Shown: in pieces, positions 1 to 11,689 of the stretch
How the letters are laid out: every line of letters starts with the position of its first letter
Numbering within the stretch: the first letter of the stretch is position 1
NCBI GenBank assembly: GCA_033064195.1
Contig: JARBJD010000274.1
Coordinates: 37,193-101,192, forward strand
Reading direction: 5' to 3'
Length of the DNA stretch: 64,000 bases
DNA from: Blattamonas nauphoetae
Taxonomy: Eukaryota > Preaxostyla > Oxymonadida
Made by a program: the position numbers and the translations under genes
The notes under the pieces: generated by a model
Told to the model about the DNA's origin: nothing
The model's database searches: none
The model's input: only the letters and a program-made list of their open reading frames with translations

Positions 1-271
1 CGAAGACAGTTAGTACTTCTAATTCACGGAAATTAACAAGCGCTTCGCATCCAGGTGTTGATTGCTGTTGTATGGTGCATCCTGAACTATCGAAGAGTCT
101 CAATAAGTTGATTGGAGAGAAGAGGTGAGTTTAAGAGAGAGTGGGATGATCCGATTCAAAAAAGGCAAATTCAATCCAATTGTCGAACATTACTCATCCG
201 ATCATGAATACTGCTATAATTTCACAAAAATGTGTATGATCATGTCAGAAAAATCCATTGAAGAAAAAAGT

Positions 272-334
272 TGACGATCCCGGGATTCGAACCTGGGTCC
301 CAACAGCGGAAGTCTCTGAATCTACCAACTCGTC
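272..334 (-). tRNA. tRNA-like unit, D-arm shortened (probable pseudogene)
   Basis: On the minus strand there is a perfect B-box (GGTTCGAATCC), a T-stem with one mismatch, and a 3' acceptor half GATCGTC that pairs at five of seven positions with GACGAGT at the 5' end. A T6 run follows at once, as in a Pol III terminator. Only about 31 nt separate the acceptor from the T-arm, too few for a normal D-arm plus anticodon arm, and I cannot assign an anticodon. This is probably a decayed tRNA or the head of a tRNA-derived SINE. Confidence 0.4.
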
Positions 335-410
335 TATTTGTACAATTTTTTTTGATCAAACATCCACACTGATATGGTTTAAAAAAACCAACTTTTTTTG
401 CAGATTTCCA

Positions 411-530
411 ACGGTCATTCAGAAAACCAACGGTCGTTCAGAAAACCAACGGTCGTTCAGAAAACCAACGGTCGTTCAGAAAACCAACTGCAGCTTAGAA
501 TACCAACGGTACTCGAGAAAACCAACTTTA
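411..530. repeat. short tandem repeat, ~19-bp unit
   Basis: A unit close to GAAAACCAACGGTCGTTCA is repeated about six times. The first and last copies are diverged. It lies between the two tRNA-like units and has no evident coding role. Confidence 0.8.
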
Positions 531-590
531 AATTGAGATGGCCGGGTGGACTTTCTGGGCCAAAAAACTCTAAGTAGTGGCAAAAAAGTT

Positions 591-666
591 GTGCTCGGCG
601 GGAGTCGAACCCCGAGCACAACAGTCGACAGAGGGGTTGGCTACCGCTAGGCCAAACGCGCCGCAC
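591..666 (-). tRNA. tRNA-like unit with A-box and B-box
   Basis: The minus strand carries an A-box match (TGGCCTAGCGG) and a perfect B-box (GGTTCGACTCC), followed by a T6 run. The canonical cloverleaf is imperfect: the outer four acceptor pairs form, but the T-stem has mismatches. A rival 10-bp hairpin (TTGTGCTCGG/CCGAGCACAA) encloses the T-loop. It is probably a tRNA pseudogene or a tRNA-derived element. A GTC anticodon is possible but I would not rely on it. Confidence 0.4.
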
Positions 667-1740
667 GTTCACTTCCAAAAAATTGGTGTCTTGAAGGGAG
701 AACTGCAGTAGATTGTCACTTCACGATACATCATGATCAATCGCTATGTTTTGAAAAATTGTAAGAAAATACGAGACATAAAGTTGAAATGAATCAAGAA
801 AGCGTAAAGATGAAGTGATATAGTTCGCCGATCGACCTCATCAAACACGATCGAATGATCGTGACATTCTCTGAGACGATCTCGACAGTATTCTCAACAT
901 TTTGAAAATAAAACGTGTTCACATCCATATTCGACAATTTATTACGAGAGAATAGCCTCGATGAACTACAATGTCACAACACACCTCGATCACCTTTGGC
1001 CCAGAAAGTCCACTCGTGCCCAAATATCATCCCTTCTCACATAAGATCCAAAATGATCACGATAAATAGGATGAAGAACAGAGTGAGATCAAAGGGATGG
1101 ATTGAAAGGGAGACTGGGGCCTGAAGTGAATGACAAAGATTAGAGATGGAGAGAATGAATACGGAAGTCCTCTGAATCCGCATATCTCTGCACAAAACGC
1201 TGTCTGCTGAACATGATGAATGGAAATGCGAGGAGGGCAGGAGATGGGCATAAGGATGCGTAAAGTGGAAGAATATTTGTCAGATTTTGATATTAGTGAC
1301 AGGCTGGGCGAGAGGAGAGTGGAAAGAAGACAGAGAAGAAAGAAAGAGCTAGATTTGGTTTGAAAGGAAAATAAGCGCGATGAAGACGGGAAGAAGAACA
1401 AAAACAGAAAGATGATGAAAAGCAAACCATTTGTGAGAAAGCGGAGGAGGTTGAACGACGAAAGTGGGAGAAGGATGTCGGATTCGACTGCGACCTGATT
1501 GATGCGATCCAATGAGCAGATGCTGATAAACAGAGAGACTTGGAAGAGAATATAGTCATGAAACATGAATGGAAGAGGAGACAATCGGTGAAAAGAAGAC
1601 GAGATATGACATTGCGAAAGAAGAAATTGGATTAAAGAGAAAAGCGAGAATATGAAATATCTATTCAACAAATTTGTCTAGAAAGTGAAATACAGTTCCG
1701 TGTGGGTGACTAATGAGTGTGTACCGATTTTAAACGAAAT
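667..1740. other. no recognisable gene
   Basis: This is AT-rich sequence. A 204-residue minus-strand open frame (1057-1671) is Ser/Phe/Leu-rich, the pattern expected opposite a lysine/arginine/glutamate-rich plus-strand stretch near 1250-1500. Neither strand gives a recognisable protein. Confidence 0.4.
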
Positions 1741-1759
1741 CTGTTGGACCGTTTTGGAG

Positions 1760-2330
1760 GAAAGTGGAACAAAGTTGGAACTCCACAAGACTTGATCCTG
1801 AGTTTGGAACCATCCAAAAGAGAACCAAGATGGGAAAAATAGGGAATCAAACCTCAAGAATTGATTTTTGGCGATCTAGACGCAGAACATGTTGGTTTGC
1901 TCGCATGGAGATGTCGATTCAAGGTGAGGCTTGTCATTCGAACCGACATCGTTGTCGACCACTGACAATACCGCGAGATACAGGTCAAAAACATGAAAGA
2001 AATAAAGATTCCGACTTTTGAGAAGGATATGATGGATGGATTGTATCTGAAGAACGACACACAAACATTTGCATAAAAATGAAGGACTACAACAATATCA
2101 TACTGATTCCTTCAGCAGCAAGATTCGACGTAATTCAACGAAGTTGTTTTTCAGTTCTCATCCATTCTCTTCAAATGGTTGGGAAAGTACCTCCTGAAAG
2201 CGCAAGAGCAAATCAGTACAATTGGGACGTCTGGCGAGACATCGTGGGAAGTTCCAGACTGACAACATGTTCAAGAATGGAAAGATGCATACAAAAGCAC
2301 ATCGTATTTGGTGGTTTTCTTTTTTGAACA
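1760..2330 (+). pseudogene. unrecognised coding relic
   Basis: One plus-strand frame reads protein-like sequence with several stops (for example LAWRCRFKVRLVIRTDIVV, then MHTKAHRIWWFSF near 2285-2325). Its composition is clearly coding, but it is broken. I do not recognise the family. It ends about 80 bp before the foldback element at 2410. Confidence 0.3.
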
Positions 2331-2409
2331 ATAATCCCCATAAATTTGTCTTTTTGTCTGTGATCTCAAATGTCATAGTCCTTTCATGAAACCGAACTTT
2401 TCATTAATC

Positions 2410-2940
2410 CGTAACATGGGGATTGAAAAATATATATTGGTCAAACTTAGAAAAATACAATTTGGTTCCGCGCCGAAACGCCTGGGTCGGGAGAAAACCT
2501 CAAAATACCCCCTTTTGCCTGAGAAAAAAAATACGTTTCGGCAATATCTCAACAACCAGTGAACCTTTTTTGATGAAGTTTTTCACAAAAACGTTTTTTT
2601 GGTGAAATGAACATTTTGGTAAAAAATTGGAGAAAAAATTCTGGATATTTGGGATAATGGAAAAAAACCCATATTTTTCTCGACAAAAAACTCTTAGCAA
2701 AAAAATCGGTTTATTTTTTGAGCAGCTTTTGTCGAGATCTTTACGATTACAATGCATTTTATTTGATTCAAAACGGATGGCTGGTTGTGGAGAAATGAGG
2801 GCAAAAAGTTGAGAAAAATGTGTGGACGCCTAAAGGAAACAGTATTTTGAGGTTTTCTCCCGACACAGGGATTTCGGCGCGGAACCAAATTTTATTTTTC
2901 TTAGTTTGACCCATCTACATTATTCAATCCCCATTGTACG
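2410..2940. mobile_element. foldback/MITE-like element with ~110-bp terminal inverted repeats
   Basis: The sequence at 2410-2520 is repeated in inverted orientation at 2830-2940. Both arms carry ATGGGGATTGAA, GGTCAAACT, TTTGGTTCCGCGCCGAAA and GGGAGAAAACCTCAAAATAC. The interior is AT-rich and noncoding. No clear target-site duplication is seen, so the superfamily is unknown. Confidence 0.75.
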
Positions 2941-3587
2941 CATTTTTGAATATGTACGGATTATTGACACTACTATCATATATTTGAACAAAATCATTCC
3001 CTGTGACATGAAGAAAGTATCAAGAGTTGCTCCTATCACATTCATCAATTTTGAAGTCATCATCCTAAACGACACATATTCTTGATTAAAACATGTAATT
3101 TACAAATCAAGAGAGATCTGACCCTTATTCGAATTCTGAGGTGACACTGACCGGCACTTTTGGCCGGTCAGCCATGCCTAGGTCCCTCCTCCCGAACCTT
3201 CCGACTGTGGTTGGATTGAGTCTGCATCACGATGACGAGTGAGACAGATTGAAATCGAGGTGTGATCAAAAGTTGATGTGGGACGATCTCCCAGTCCCAT
3301 CCCCTGGGATTTTGGGGATGATCGGGATTCGGCATTTCTCCGCCATCACATCGATGATCCAATTGATAAGAGCAGGAATATTGATGTTTTCTCATCTGTG
3401 ATTTTTTGGGATTATTTTGTGGAGATAAGGGTTGATCACACTAAAATGGGACCAGACCACAGACACAGTCAGTTTTTCGGTTAATTCAGTGTGCTGGATC
3501 TCACCTCAATAAAATATCAAGTTAAATCAAGTTCAAACGAGTAAAAATCAGAAGTGTCATAAAAACAAATTATGGATGGGATTTTTC

Positions 3588-3670
3588 GGGCTTTACTACA
3601 TGTACGACTAAAATTGCTAAATGTACGACTGGAGCTTGAAGGTTCAAATCCCCCTTTGTTCACTTTTTTT
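3588..3670 (+). repeat. tRNA-like Pol III repeat, copy 1
   Basis: This copy begins GGGCTTTACTACATGTACGA and contains a direct repeat of TGTACGACT. It carries the B-box GGTTCAAATCC and ends in a T7 run. Related copies lie at 8485-8566 (minus strand) and 21181-21228 (B-box lost), so this is a small dispersed family with tRNA-like promoter elements, perhaps a SINE. Confidence 0.6.
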
Positions 3671-3745
3671 GAATGATTTTGTCGGAAACTCTCATTTTCG
3701 TTATAAAACACTGTTTACTCAAGTGATAGGTCAAAATGGATAAGT

Positions 3746-6700
3746 GTGTGTGAGGATCCAATGATCTGGCCCATTATCACTTTGATCGCCTCTGCCTCCA
3801 ACAATTTACACTTGATATCGCTGAGGAAAATACAATTTTTCACTCAATGTTTCTTTTTTCTCTCATTCTCCAACTTATGTCTCCTCAGCTTTCCTTTGGA
3901 TACTAATTCAAACGATCTCGATCAGGATCGCGTTTATGTCATCCTTCTTCCTCGGGTTCGTCTGTTTTCTCTGCTTTCTGTTCGTTTCTCTATCTTCTTC
4001 TCATCTTTTTCCATTTTCCGCTCTTCTACTCTTCTTCGCTCTCATCAACCACATGTTCAAGCCATCTCCTCTCCGCTTCCAACACCGCTCTCGTTCAGAA
4101 GGTCCTAATCCACTTTTTGTTCCTTCAGAACTATCCTGCGAAGCCAACACGAGAAATTCCGTCGCTCTCAACGGCTCTCGCTGCTATTGGTCTGTTCAGC
4201 CACGTTCACGAAGATGCGCAAAAGATGTCGCGGTTGGAGGTTGTGTCGAGCATGTTCGGTGTGGAAGCAGCAGAATATTCTGACGAGTTGTCACTCTCAC
4301 CGCAGAGCATCGCACACTTCGCGCAGTCGTTCACGTTCGCTCGCATGCTCAGTCTTCATCTCCTCTCCCAGCTCATCCTTTCTCCTTCGATTGAACTGCG
4401 CACGTCTGCCCTGGACACTCTCAGCATCATCCTCTCGTCCATCCGAATTGATTCGCTGTCATCGCTCCAGTTCTTCTTCGCACTGCTCGACAAGCTCATC
4501 AGAGTCATCCATTCACTCTGGTTCGAGCTGCTCAATCTCTCCAAAGATACAGCGTGGTCGATGATCCAACCGAATGACATCCCACGCACACCGACACTCG
4601 GCTCTCTTTCCCAACCGCAGACGCCGACACCGAAGAGCCCGCAGTTGAAGCCGAACGATGATCACAAACACATCGAGTTCACAATCTTTCGAGATTGAGA
4701 ACATGATTGCAGATGTGATGCACTCGCATTTTCCCGCACTCATGGTCCAACATTGGACTGATGAAAGACGCGTTCGTTGTGGGGACAGAGCCGATGGAAG
4801 GGTTCTCGCTCACACTGACTCTCCGTGTACTCATCCTCAACCTGCTCCTCTTCTGAACAGCCGAGCTGTCCGACGCTGCCCTCCACTTCTCACAATAACT
4901 CCGTCTGAACTCCACCCTCGGCTGAAAGGGATATCGAATTCGGTGGATGACCTTCAAATGCCGTTCACATCGCCGATTGGACCACAACTGTCCGCTATTC
5001 TCCACAAAAGCAACATCGCTTCTCATTCTGATCTCTCCTCTTGTTCCTCGTGCGGCTCCCTAACCATCAATCGACCTCAAACACGATAAACTCTGTTTTG
5101 TACAAGACAACAACACCTTTCTCTCTCACAACTTCCTATTCAAATCAGTCGTGTTGGGTTCTGTCGTGATGGACGCCGATCCTTCATTCTTCTCCTCACT
5201 CATCACCGACACATCAATCAAGGCCAGCCAGCTCTCGCGGACGGACTTCTCCGAAATAGATTCGTCTGCCACGGAATTCTCGATGGAGACGCTGTCGTCA
5301 CTCGGTCTGGACATTTCAACTGAGAAGGCGGGATCCATGTCGGAGTCGTCAGTTCCTCCGAAATCAAAATTCCTCTTCGCCTTCCACCCACTCTTCACTC
5401 CGTTCGTCAAAAGCATGGAACATCTCCTCTCTCACCGCTCTTCCCAACACTGAACAAAAATGTGTTCGAGCTCAACGCACACATGTACAACACACAAACC
5501 CTCAGAATCAACATGGAGATCGCTCCAGACTCGACAGACGACAACAGCACTTCGGACGAAGAAGAAGAGTTTGCCCGACTGCACACTCTCCGCGTGACGA
5601 AGGATTGGCACATCGACAGCTATCTAGATGCTATCTCTCCCGCGGACCCACAACAACACTTCGTGTGCTCCACAACCGACTCGAATGCGGCGACACAGTG
5701 TGAGAACTCCATTCGATCGCTGTCGTTCAACACCGACCTGCCGACGCTCACTTGAAGTCAATATTTCAGCCGATGTCTGCTCGTCATGACTTTCCTCTTC
5801 ACCACACACTCCCCCTTCCTCGTCCCATTCTCCTCGCCAGCATCTGCTGTCTTTGTTGATTCTGTCACTGGCCACGTCGGCCATCGCTTCGTCTCTCCTC
5901 CATCTGATCCGTATCTCGATTCTCTGATGATGCCATCGACACAGACACTGGATGACGACTGGTCTCGTTCAGCGCCGAATCAGCTCGCTCCCGACGACAT
6001 CAACCTGGACGGGACTTGTGCTTCAACCGCCGAGCCTCGGACTGAGATTGTGAAGAGATACGCAGTCAGACTCTCTCCCATCACAGTCCCTCCTCGAACG
6101 AAGCAAAGCGATCGACTGGAGATGTGCACTCGATTGCGTTTCTCATTCCCTTCCTCGCACACCACCATCCGGATGGAGAACAATCGACCGTCCTTCTCAG
6201 ACACACCGTTCAGTCGGTCTGGCATCTGCTTCACTTCTCGCTGCTCACCCTGAAGCAGATCAACGACTACCTCGTCTTCCTTCATCTCCTAAAAGCCGAC
6301 AAAAGCGAGGAAACTGGGCCTTCGTCTCAACAATCACAGCAGTTCCTGAAACTTCAAACACAAAACAGAATCCAACTCTTCGTTTCGTATTTGACTGCAG
6401 CAAAACTTGTTTCACCTGCTCTGCAACAGTGCGTGCTTCTGATCCGACCGCTTTTGGAGAGAAAGATGATCCACCCGTTTCTCACTCTTCTGCTCAGCCT
6501 CGTCCGTCCTCTCCTCCATCTCTCCGCCTTCTGCCCGCCTCTGCGCCACACCATCTCGTCCACTTTCATCTGCTTCTTCTCGTCCATCCTGCATCCCCAG
6601 TCGGCCTTCTTTGCTTCTCTCCCGTTTGAGCTCGTCACTGTTCTCTTCCATCTTTTGTCTATCGTTGTTCAAACCTTAACGCCGTCTTCACAAGATCCAA

Positions 6701-8124
6701 TCGCAATCGAAGACACGACCTCTCTCGCAGACGCGGAGCACACTTCGGTTGTGATCCGCGCTGTCTGTCACGTTATTCTCAACACATTCAACGAACAGTC
6801 AACTGCGTTGGCAATCACAGGTCTGACACCGTCGCTGTTCTCCCAACAACTGAACACCATTCTCACCCAGCTCAACACATCCTTCCGCGTCCATCTCACA
6901 TCTGGACATCTCCCACGCTCGACTTCGCGTTCTCCACACCTGTCGAGTCACTTCACTGGCACCCTCTCTCCGACGATGCACATCCATACACGATCTCCCT
7001 CTGGACATCCACTCGATAATCCTGCAAAGAAAGAACGACGCGATGAACCAGCTCTCCGTGTTCGACAACAAGACTGCGAAGAAGAAGGACACGCAGACAT
7101 TCTCCATCTCGTCCAAGCCAGCCTTCACGATTGTCAACTCTGTTGTCAACCAGCCCACGTCATCCACTGAATCTGGATCAGAAACGCAACAGGAACAGCC
7201 AGAACATCCATCAAAACCGATCATCTCTGGCTCGCTGGCCATGCTGACATGTTCACCAATGCACGCCGCAGCACAGCAAGCTGCACACGACACAGACAAC
7301 TCCCTCTCACAAAGGTGGCTCGAGGGACCGCTCTTCTTCAATTCGCCGACACAGACATTCACCTGCATTCGGTGGGATGAAGAAAACACGACAGAAATGT
7401 GGAGGAACCCGCTGGCTCGATGCTTCATTCCAAGTGCAAGTGAATTCTATCTTCGGATGTGCGAGTACCGCGTTCAGCTGGACGACAAACAACCAATACT
7501 CCGCCTTTCCAAAGCACAGCGAACACGGACCTCACAAAAGATGGCTCTCTCCTTCTGTCTGTGCTGCAGTACCACCAAGATGCCCACTTCATCCTCAACT
7601 TGATGCATGTCTCTTCGATCTTGCCAGGAAAGCTGTTTCCCTTCCGCTCTCTCAGCAATCCCTTCCCACCCTTCCTCTCGGTCTCGCAGCTGTTGTCTCT
7701 GGTGCGGCACATTCTCTCGAAATCGTTCTTGCCAACATCTGCAATCATCCCACGACGATCCTTGTCATCTATCTCGTATCTCCTCTCACTCATCCAAAAC
7801 ACGAACTTGATTCCGCTGAAGGTCTCCATCTCGTTCTCTTCTGATCCAAACAAACAATCGTCACATGCTGTGATTGTGTCTGACAGCGATCTCTTGTCGC
7901 TCCTTGTCGTCTCTCCGCTCCTCACCAACACCTCGACTTTCAGCTCTCCCCCTCCCAAACCATCCCTCCTCATCTTCTCACAGTCAATATTCGCTTTTTT
8001 GATTCTCTCGCCTGTTCTGTCTCTTCCCCAAAATCCATTCTCTGCAACTCCAACTCCAGTCTTCAACGATTTGCCTCTCCTGCAGCATCCAAAATCGGAA
8101 CGAGCAAGGAAGACTGTAAGCTGA
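3746..8124 (+). CDS. large unrecognised protein, probably alpha-helical repeat, in several open stretches
   Basis: Coding-like sequence runs almost continuously on the plus strand but changes frame several times. The main open stretches are 4117-4698, 5151-5453, 5462-5755, 6124-7170, 7043-7603 and 7459-8124. The N-terminal half (for example LTFARMLSLHLLSQLILSP) and 6300-6700 are Leu/Ser-rich amphipathic helices of HEAT/ARM type. The 7330-7500 part (FTCIRWDEENTTEMW) looks beta-rich. Frame changes could be introns, decay or homopolymer errors. A shortened, still partly open copy lies inverted at 22675-24474, which supports these frames being genuinely coding. I do not recognise the family. Confidence 0.5.
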
Positions 8125-8450
8125 TTTGCAGGAGAGAAGAGTGAAAAAAATAGAATAAAACTAACTCTGAGAGGGACGGAAGAAAGTATTATGTTTTTGT
8201 TCATCAGCTTCTCCAAGAACTGTGATCAGAATTGAGTTCACTAAATGAAGCGTCCAGAGAAAACGTTGGGAGAGAAACATGAGAGAAGGAGAGAAGGAAA
8301 CAGACGGTGAGCGAGAGAAACACTTTTCAGATGTCGTTTCAGTGCTCCTTTAACTGTGGGATCGATCATACAATTCACTATGGGCCAGATCGGTCCAAAC
8401 TCATCCACACTTCACCTCGATCACTTTGCACTTTGAAAAACAGTAACTAA
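8125..8450. other. 3' flank of the large gene, conserved in its inverted copy
   Basis: This stretch, including TTTGCAGGAGA near 8125 and the run CCAGAGAAAACG near 8255, matches the reverse complement of about 22090-22440. The duplication therefore extends past the stop codon into the noncoding flank. Confidence 0.6.
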
Positions 8451-8484
8451 GGATGAAAGCAATTGTTTCGAAAAAAGTGGAAAA

Positions 8485-8566
8485 GAAAAAATTGAACAAA
8501 GGGGGAATTGAACTTTAAACCTCCAGTCGTACATTTAGCAATTTAGTCGTACATGTAGTAAAGCCC
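8485..8566 (-). repeat. tRNA-like Pol III repeat, copy 2
   Basis: The reverse complement begins GGGCTTTACTACATGTACGA, as copy 1 at 3588 does. It carries B-box-like AGTTCAATTCC and is followed by a T6 run. Identity to copy 1 is high over about 75 bp. Confidence 0.6.
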
Positions 8567-9240
8567 TCTTGTGGTGTCCATCGTACCACTTCTTTTTCTC
8601 GTTGAACGTTCCAGAAGGGATTAAAGATGAGCACTGGACGGACAAAATCTCGTTCTCCTTGGACGTTGGACAGAGGCCATGTCCAAGTGAAAATGTGGAG
8701 ATTCTTTTCATCTAAATAACTGTTCAATCCTCCCAATTCTTTCTTTTTCTCGTCTAAAATGTCAGTATTATCCATATTTTGTCGTTAAATCTGAAAAGAA
8801 AGAAGTGCTCAGAATTTGGACAAAATAACCCATAAATTGCAGAAATGTCCAAGGTTGTCCGATCCTGGACATTCCCTTATTTCTTGAAAAACTGAATAGT
8901 CTGAATCTCTTCACAATTCATTAGTGATCTGTAGAAATCGGACAAATCTGTCCAGACCTGGACATTGGACGATCTCACCCACGATCCTGAAACATGTCCA
9001 AATGGTCAACTCCTTTCAACCGAACCAACCTGTCTCAAAGCAATTCATCTTTTTCCTCTTTTCCGACATTATAGTCAGTCATAAATTCGCCGTTGTGTTC
9101 AAACCTATGAGATATATGAAAAACAGGATGGAATTGACCTGTCTCAACCAGGAGCGCTCATCAATATAATTCATGTTTGTGCCCCCACATTTTCGTGATA
9201 AAAATGATCCCAACATCCTAATATTTGTCCATTCTTTCAG
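8567..9240. other. no recognisable gene
   Basis: Short open frames only. The words TGGACATT and GTCCAA recur here (8670-8990) and again near 11650, but form no regular array. Confidence 0.35.
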
Positions 9241-11640
9241 ACATCACGGCTTCTAATCGCCCCATCGCAGCTGAACCATCTCCCCAACTATCTTCCTTCT
9301 CACATGTCTCTATCGTCGTTTCTCGCCCTTGGTAGTCTTTGCACTGTTAATCCTTTCAAAGAGCAGAGCAACGGAATTTACCATCATTACAGACGAAGGC
9401 AAGGCCATGAAAGTGCTTGAAAAACAATGACAGAAGGAGATGGAGGAACTAGGAATTGTTGGTTTGATATTTTCTGGTCATATTTCAACCTTTGTCGCTT
9501 ATGTCGCTGTCTTTCGGTTCGGATTCTCACTCTTCGTTTTGCCTCCTCTCTCCACATCAGACAATCCTGAAGAAATGAAAATGCTTCGACGACGATGGTA
9601 GGATCCACACATTCCTGGCCGAGATGAAGGTAACAAGGGAATCAAAATCAAGGAAGACGAAAACGACAGAAAAGAAAGAGAAGAACGGGAGAGACGAGAA
9701 GAAGAGACAAAACGAGAAAGGGAGGCGAAGACAGACACACCTCCAAACTTGACGCACGCGATGTTCTCAGAAGCGCCACAGAAGACTTGGGTCGGTGTTG
9801 ATCCTAGTGTTGTGATTGAGCTCGACCGTCTGAAGGAAGAGAGCGAGCAGAAAGGAGAGAAAAGGAAAGATGGAAGGCCGCCGCTCAGCCTCAAATTAAC
9901 CGACATCAACAAAACTCCTCTCTCCACCTCGCTCATCCATCTCAAGTCAGGATCAGCCAGTGTTTAATCGCCAAACGCGCTCTCCGACTTGCTCAGTTAT
10001 CTTTCGTCGCAGAAGCGGAAGGAGTAAAATCGGGCGAGAGACAAGGAAAGATGGAAGGCAGGCAACGAGAGGCAGGAGGTGTCGGAGTAGTTGGACAATC
10101 AAAGAGAGAAAACGAGGGAACGGACAGCGAAGAAGAGACCAAAGTTGGAGTTGATGACGGAGAAGGGAAGGAGAAGGCCGGAATACGAGATGCTGCAGAA
10201 AGAGAGAGAAGAGGAGGGACGACGAAGGAGAAAGATCAACGAGAGCGAGATGCTCAACACGGGCACTTTGCCGATCCGAATGTGACATACGGATTGGAGC
10301 GGACGAAAGCGTTTGTTGAAACAACAAGCTTTTTTATTCATATTTCACTTAATTCTTGTGTGTAGTTATCGTTCATCCTCCTTTTTTCGTTCATCCTTCT
10401 TTTTTCTTGTTTGTCTCAGCCTAATTGTGCAGGAGCAGCTGTCGTGTGTCATCCCCAACCCACAGTTCCTTTGCGATTGCTACTCTCCTCTCGAAATGCC
10501 TCGCCCGCCGCGACAGTTCCGAATGGAAGGAGTTGTGGATGGTCTGCTCCTCCCATCGCCGCCCCTTCCAAGCGATTCAACAAGCTGCACTGGGCGGACA
10601 TTGGAGGGAGCAAGTTTGTGTCGGAGGACGATATCACAGAAATCGTTGTGAGTCTGTTTTTATTTCTCTTCATTTCTCTCACTCGTCATCCATCTCTTCA
10701 TTTCTCTCACTTCATCTTCTATTCCTCGTCTCTGTCTTCATCTCTTTCTTCATCCATATCTTCATCGCGTTCTGTCGATCTTCGCAGATCACGGAGACAA
10801 AAGGAACAGAGTGCCGCAGGGAAAAGGAGAGAACAGGTTCCGCACAACATTTCAAGACCATCTGAACGGCATTTTCAAGTCGCAGATCACGCAAAGTTCG
10901 TTCTTCTTCGCGGCGCAGAAGAGAAAAGAGAAGGAGAAGGAAGACAAGCTAAGCAGAAGCAAAAAAAATGAGCTTAATTTCGATGAGCAACATGTCGCAG
11001 GATTTCGGAGAAGGGTTTGCACTTCATTCCACTCACATCCTCTCTTCTCTCTCAGCGGCTCCCTGATGGGCCAACCGCCATCCCACAACCATACCAACAA
11101 GGAGAAGGGAGGTGTGTATCGTGGTGTGAACGACTACACCGAGCAATCGATGAAAAGTCGAGGGAGGGGCTTCATCAAACGGAACGATCCAGCTCGGAAT
11201 GTGTTGAAGAGCGAGAGCAGAGGACAGAAGGAGGTAAGAGGGAGAGAGGAGTTCTTGGCGAGGTCGCCTGAGAATGGGGAGAAGTCGAGGGAAGAGCTGG
11301 CGAAGGAAATGAGGGAGAAGAACTTTAGGGAGAACAAATTGCAGCGATCGATTGCTCTCTTCGAGTCGAAGATGAAAGGCCAGCAATCCAACTTCAGACT
11401 GAAAGAAGAGCTATACGGAGAACCATCTGAGCACAGCGAAGCTGCAGAAGATGAACGATGTTGTCACGAAGATCGCGATTGTGAATAAGGAAGAGAAGAA
11501 GGGCTCACTCCGATCCAACATTATAGCCAACCAATCCGAAAAGGAGAAGTTACAGGCCGTACTCATTCGTTTCATTGTCGTTTCAACAAATTTCGTTTCG
11601 ATCTTCCCCATTTTCAAAACTTACGAGTACCGACCTCCTA
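9240..11640 (+). CDS. unrecognised charged protein, multi-exon or broken
   Basis: Open coding-like stretches lie at about 9600-9967, 10051-10365, 10411-10650, 10790-10990, 11060-11490 and 11451-11645. They are rich in Lys, Arg and Glu with coiled-coil character. At 10570-10647 the frame reads KRFNKLHWADIGGSKFVSE and is followed by GTGAGT; a good acceptor (TTCGCAG) near 10788 suggests a ~140-nt intron. A second candidate intron (11014-11056) ends in TCTCTCAG. The KLHW segment faintly recalls the start of formin FH2 domains, but nothing downstream confirms that. Gene boundaries are uncertain. Confidence 0.4.
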
Positions 11641-11689
11641 ATTAGGCGCTGTCCAAGGTTGGACAGCCCCTCGCTTGGACTGGACAAAT

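Noticed and set aside
411-530. Possible CRISPR array
   Set aside because: Units are contiguous with no unique spacers, and the context is eukaryotic.
1057-1671. 204-residue minus-strand open frame, Ser/Phe-rich
   Set aside because: Composition is that of the strand opposite an Arg/Lys/Glu-rich stretch. No family match and no supporting features.
10560-10650. Possible formin FH2 start (KLHWADIG)
   Set aside because: Only a few residues fit, and no further FH2 motifs appear downstream in any frame.
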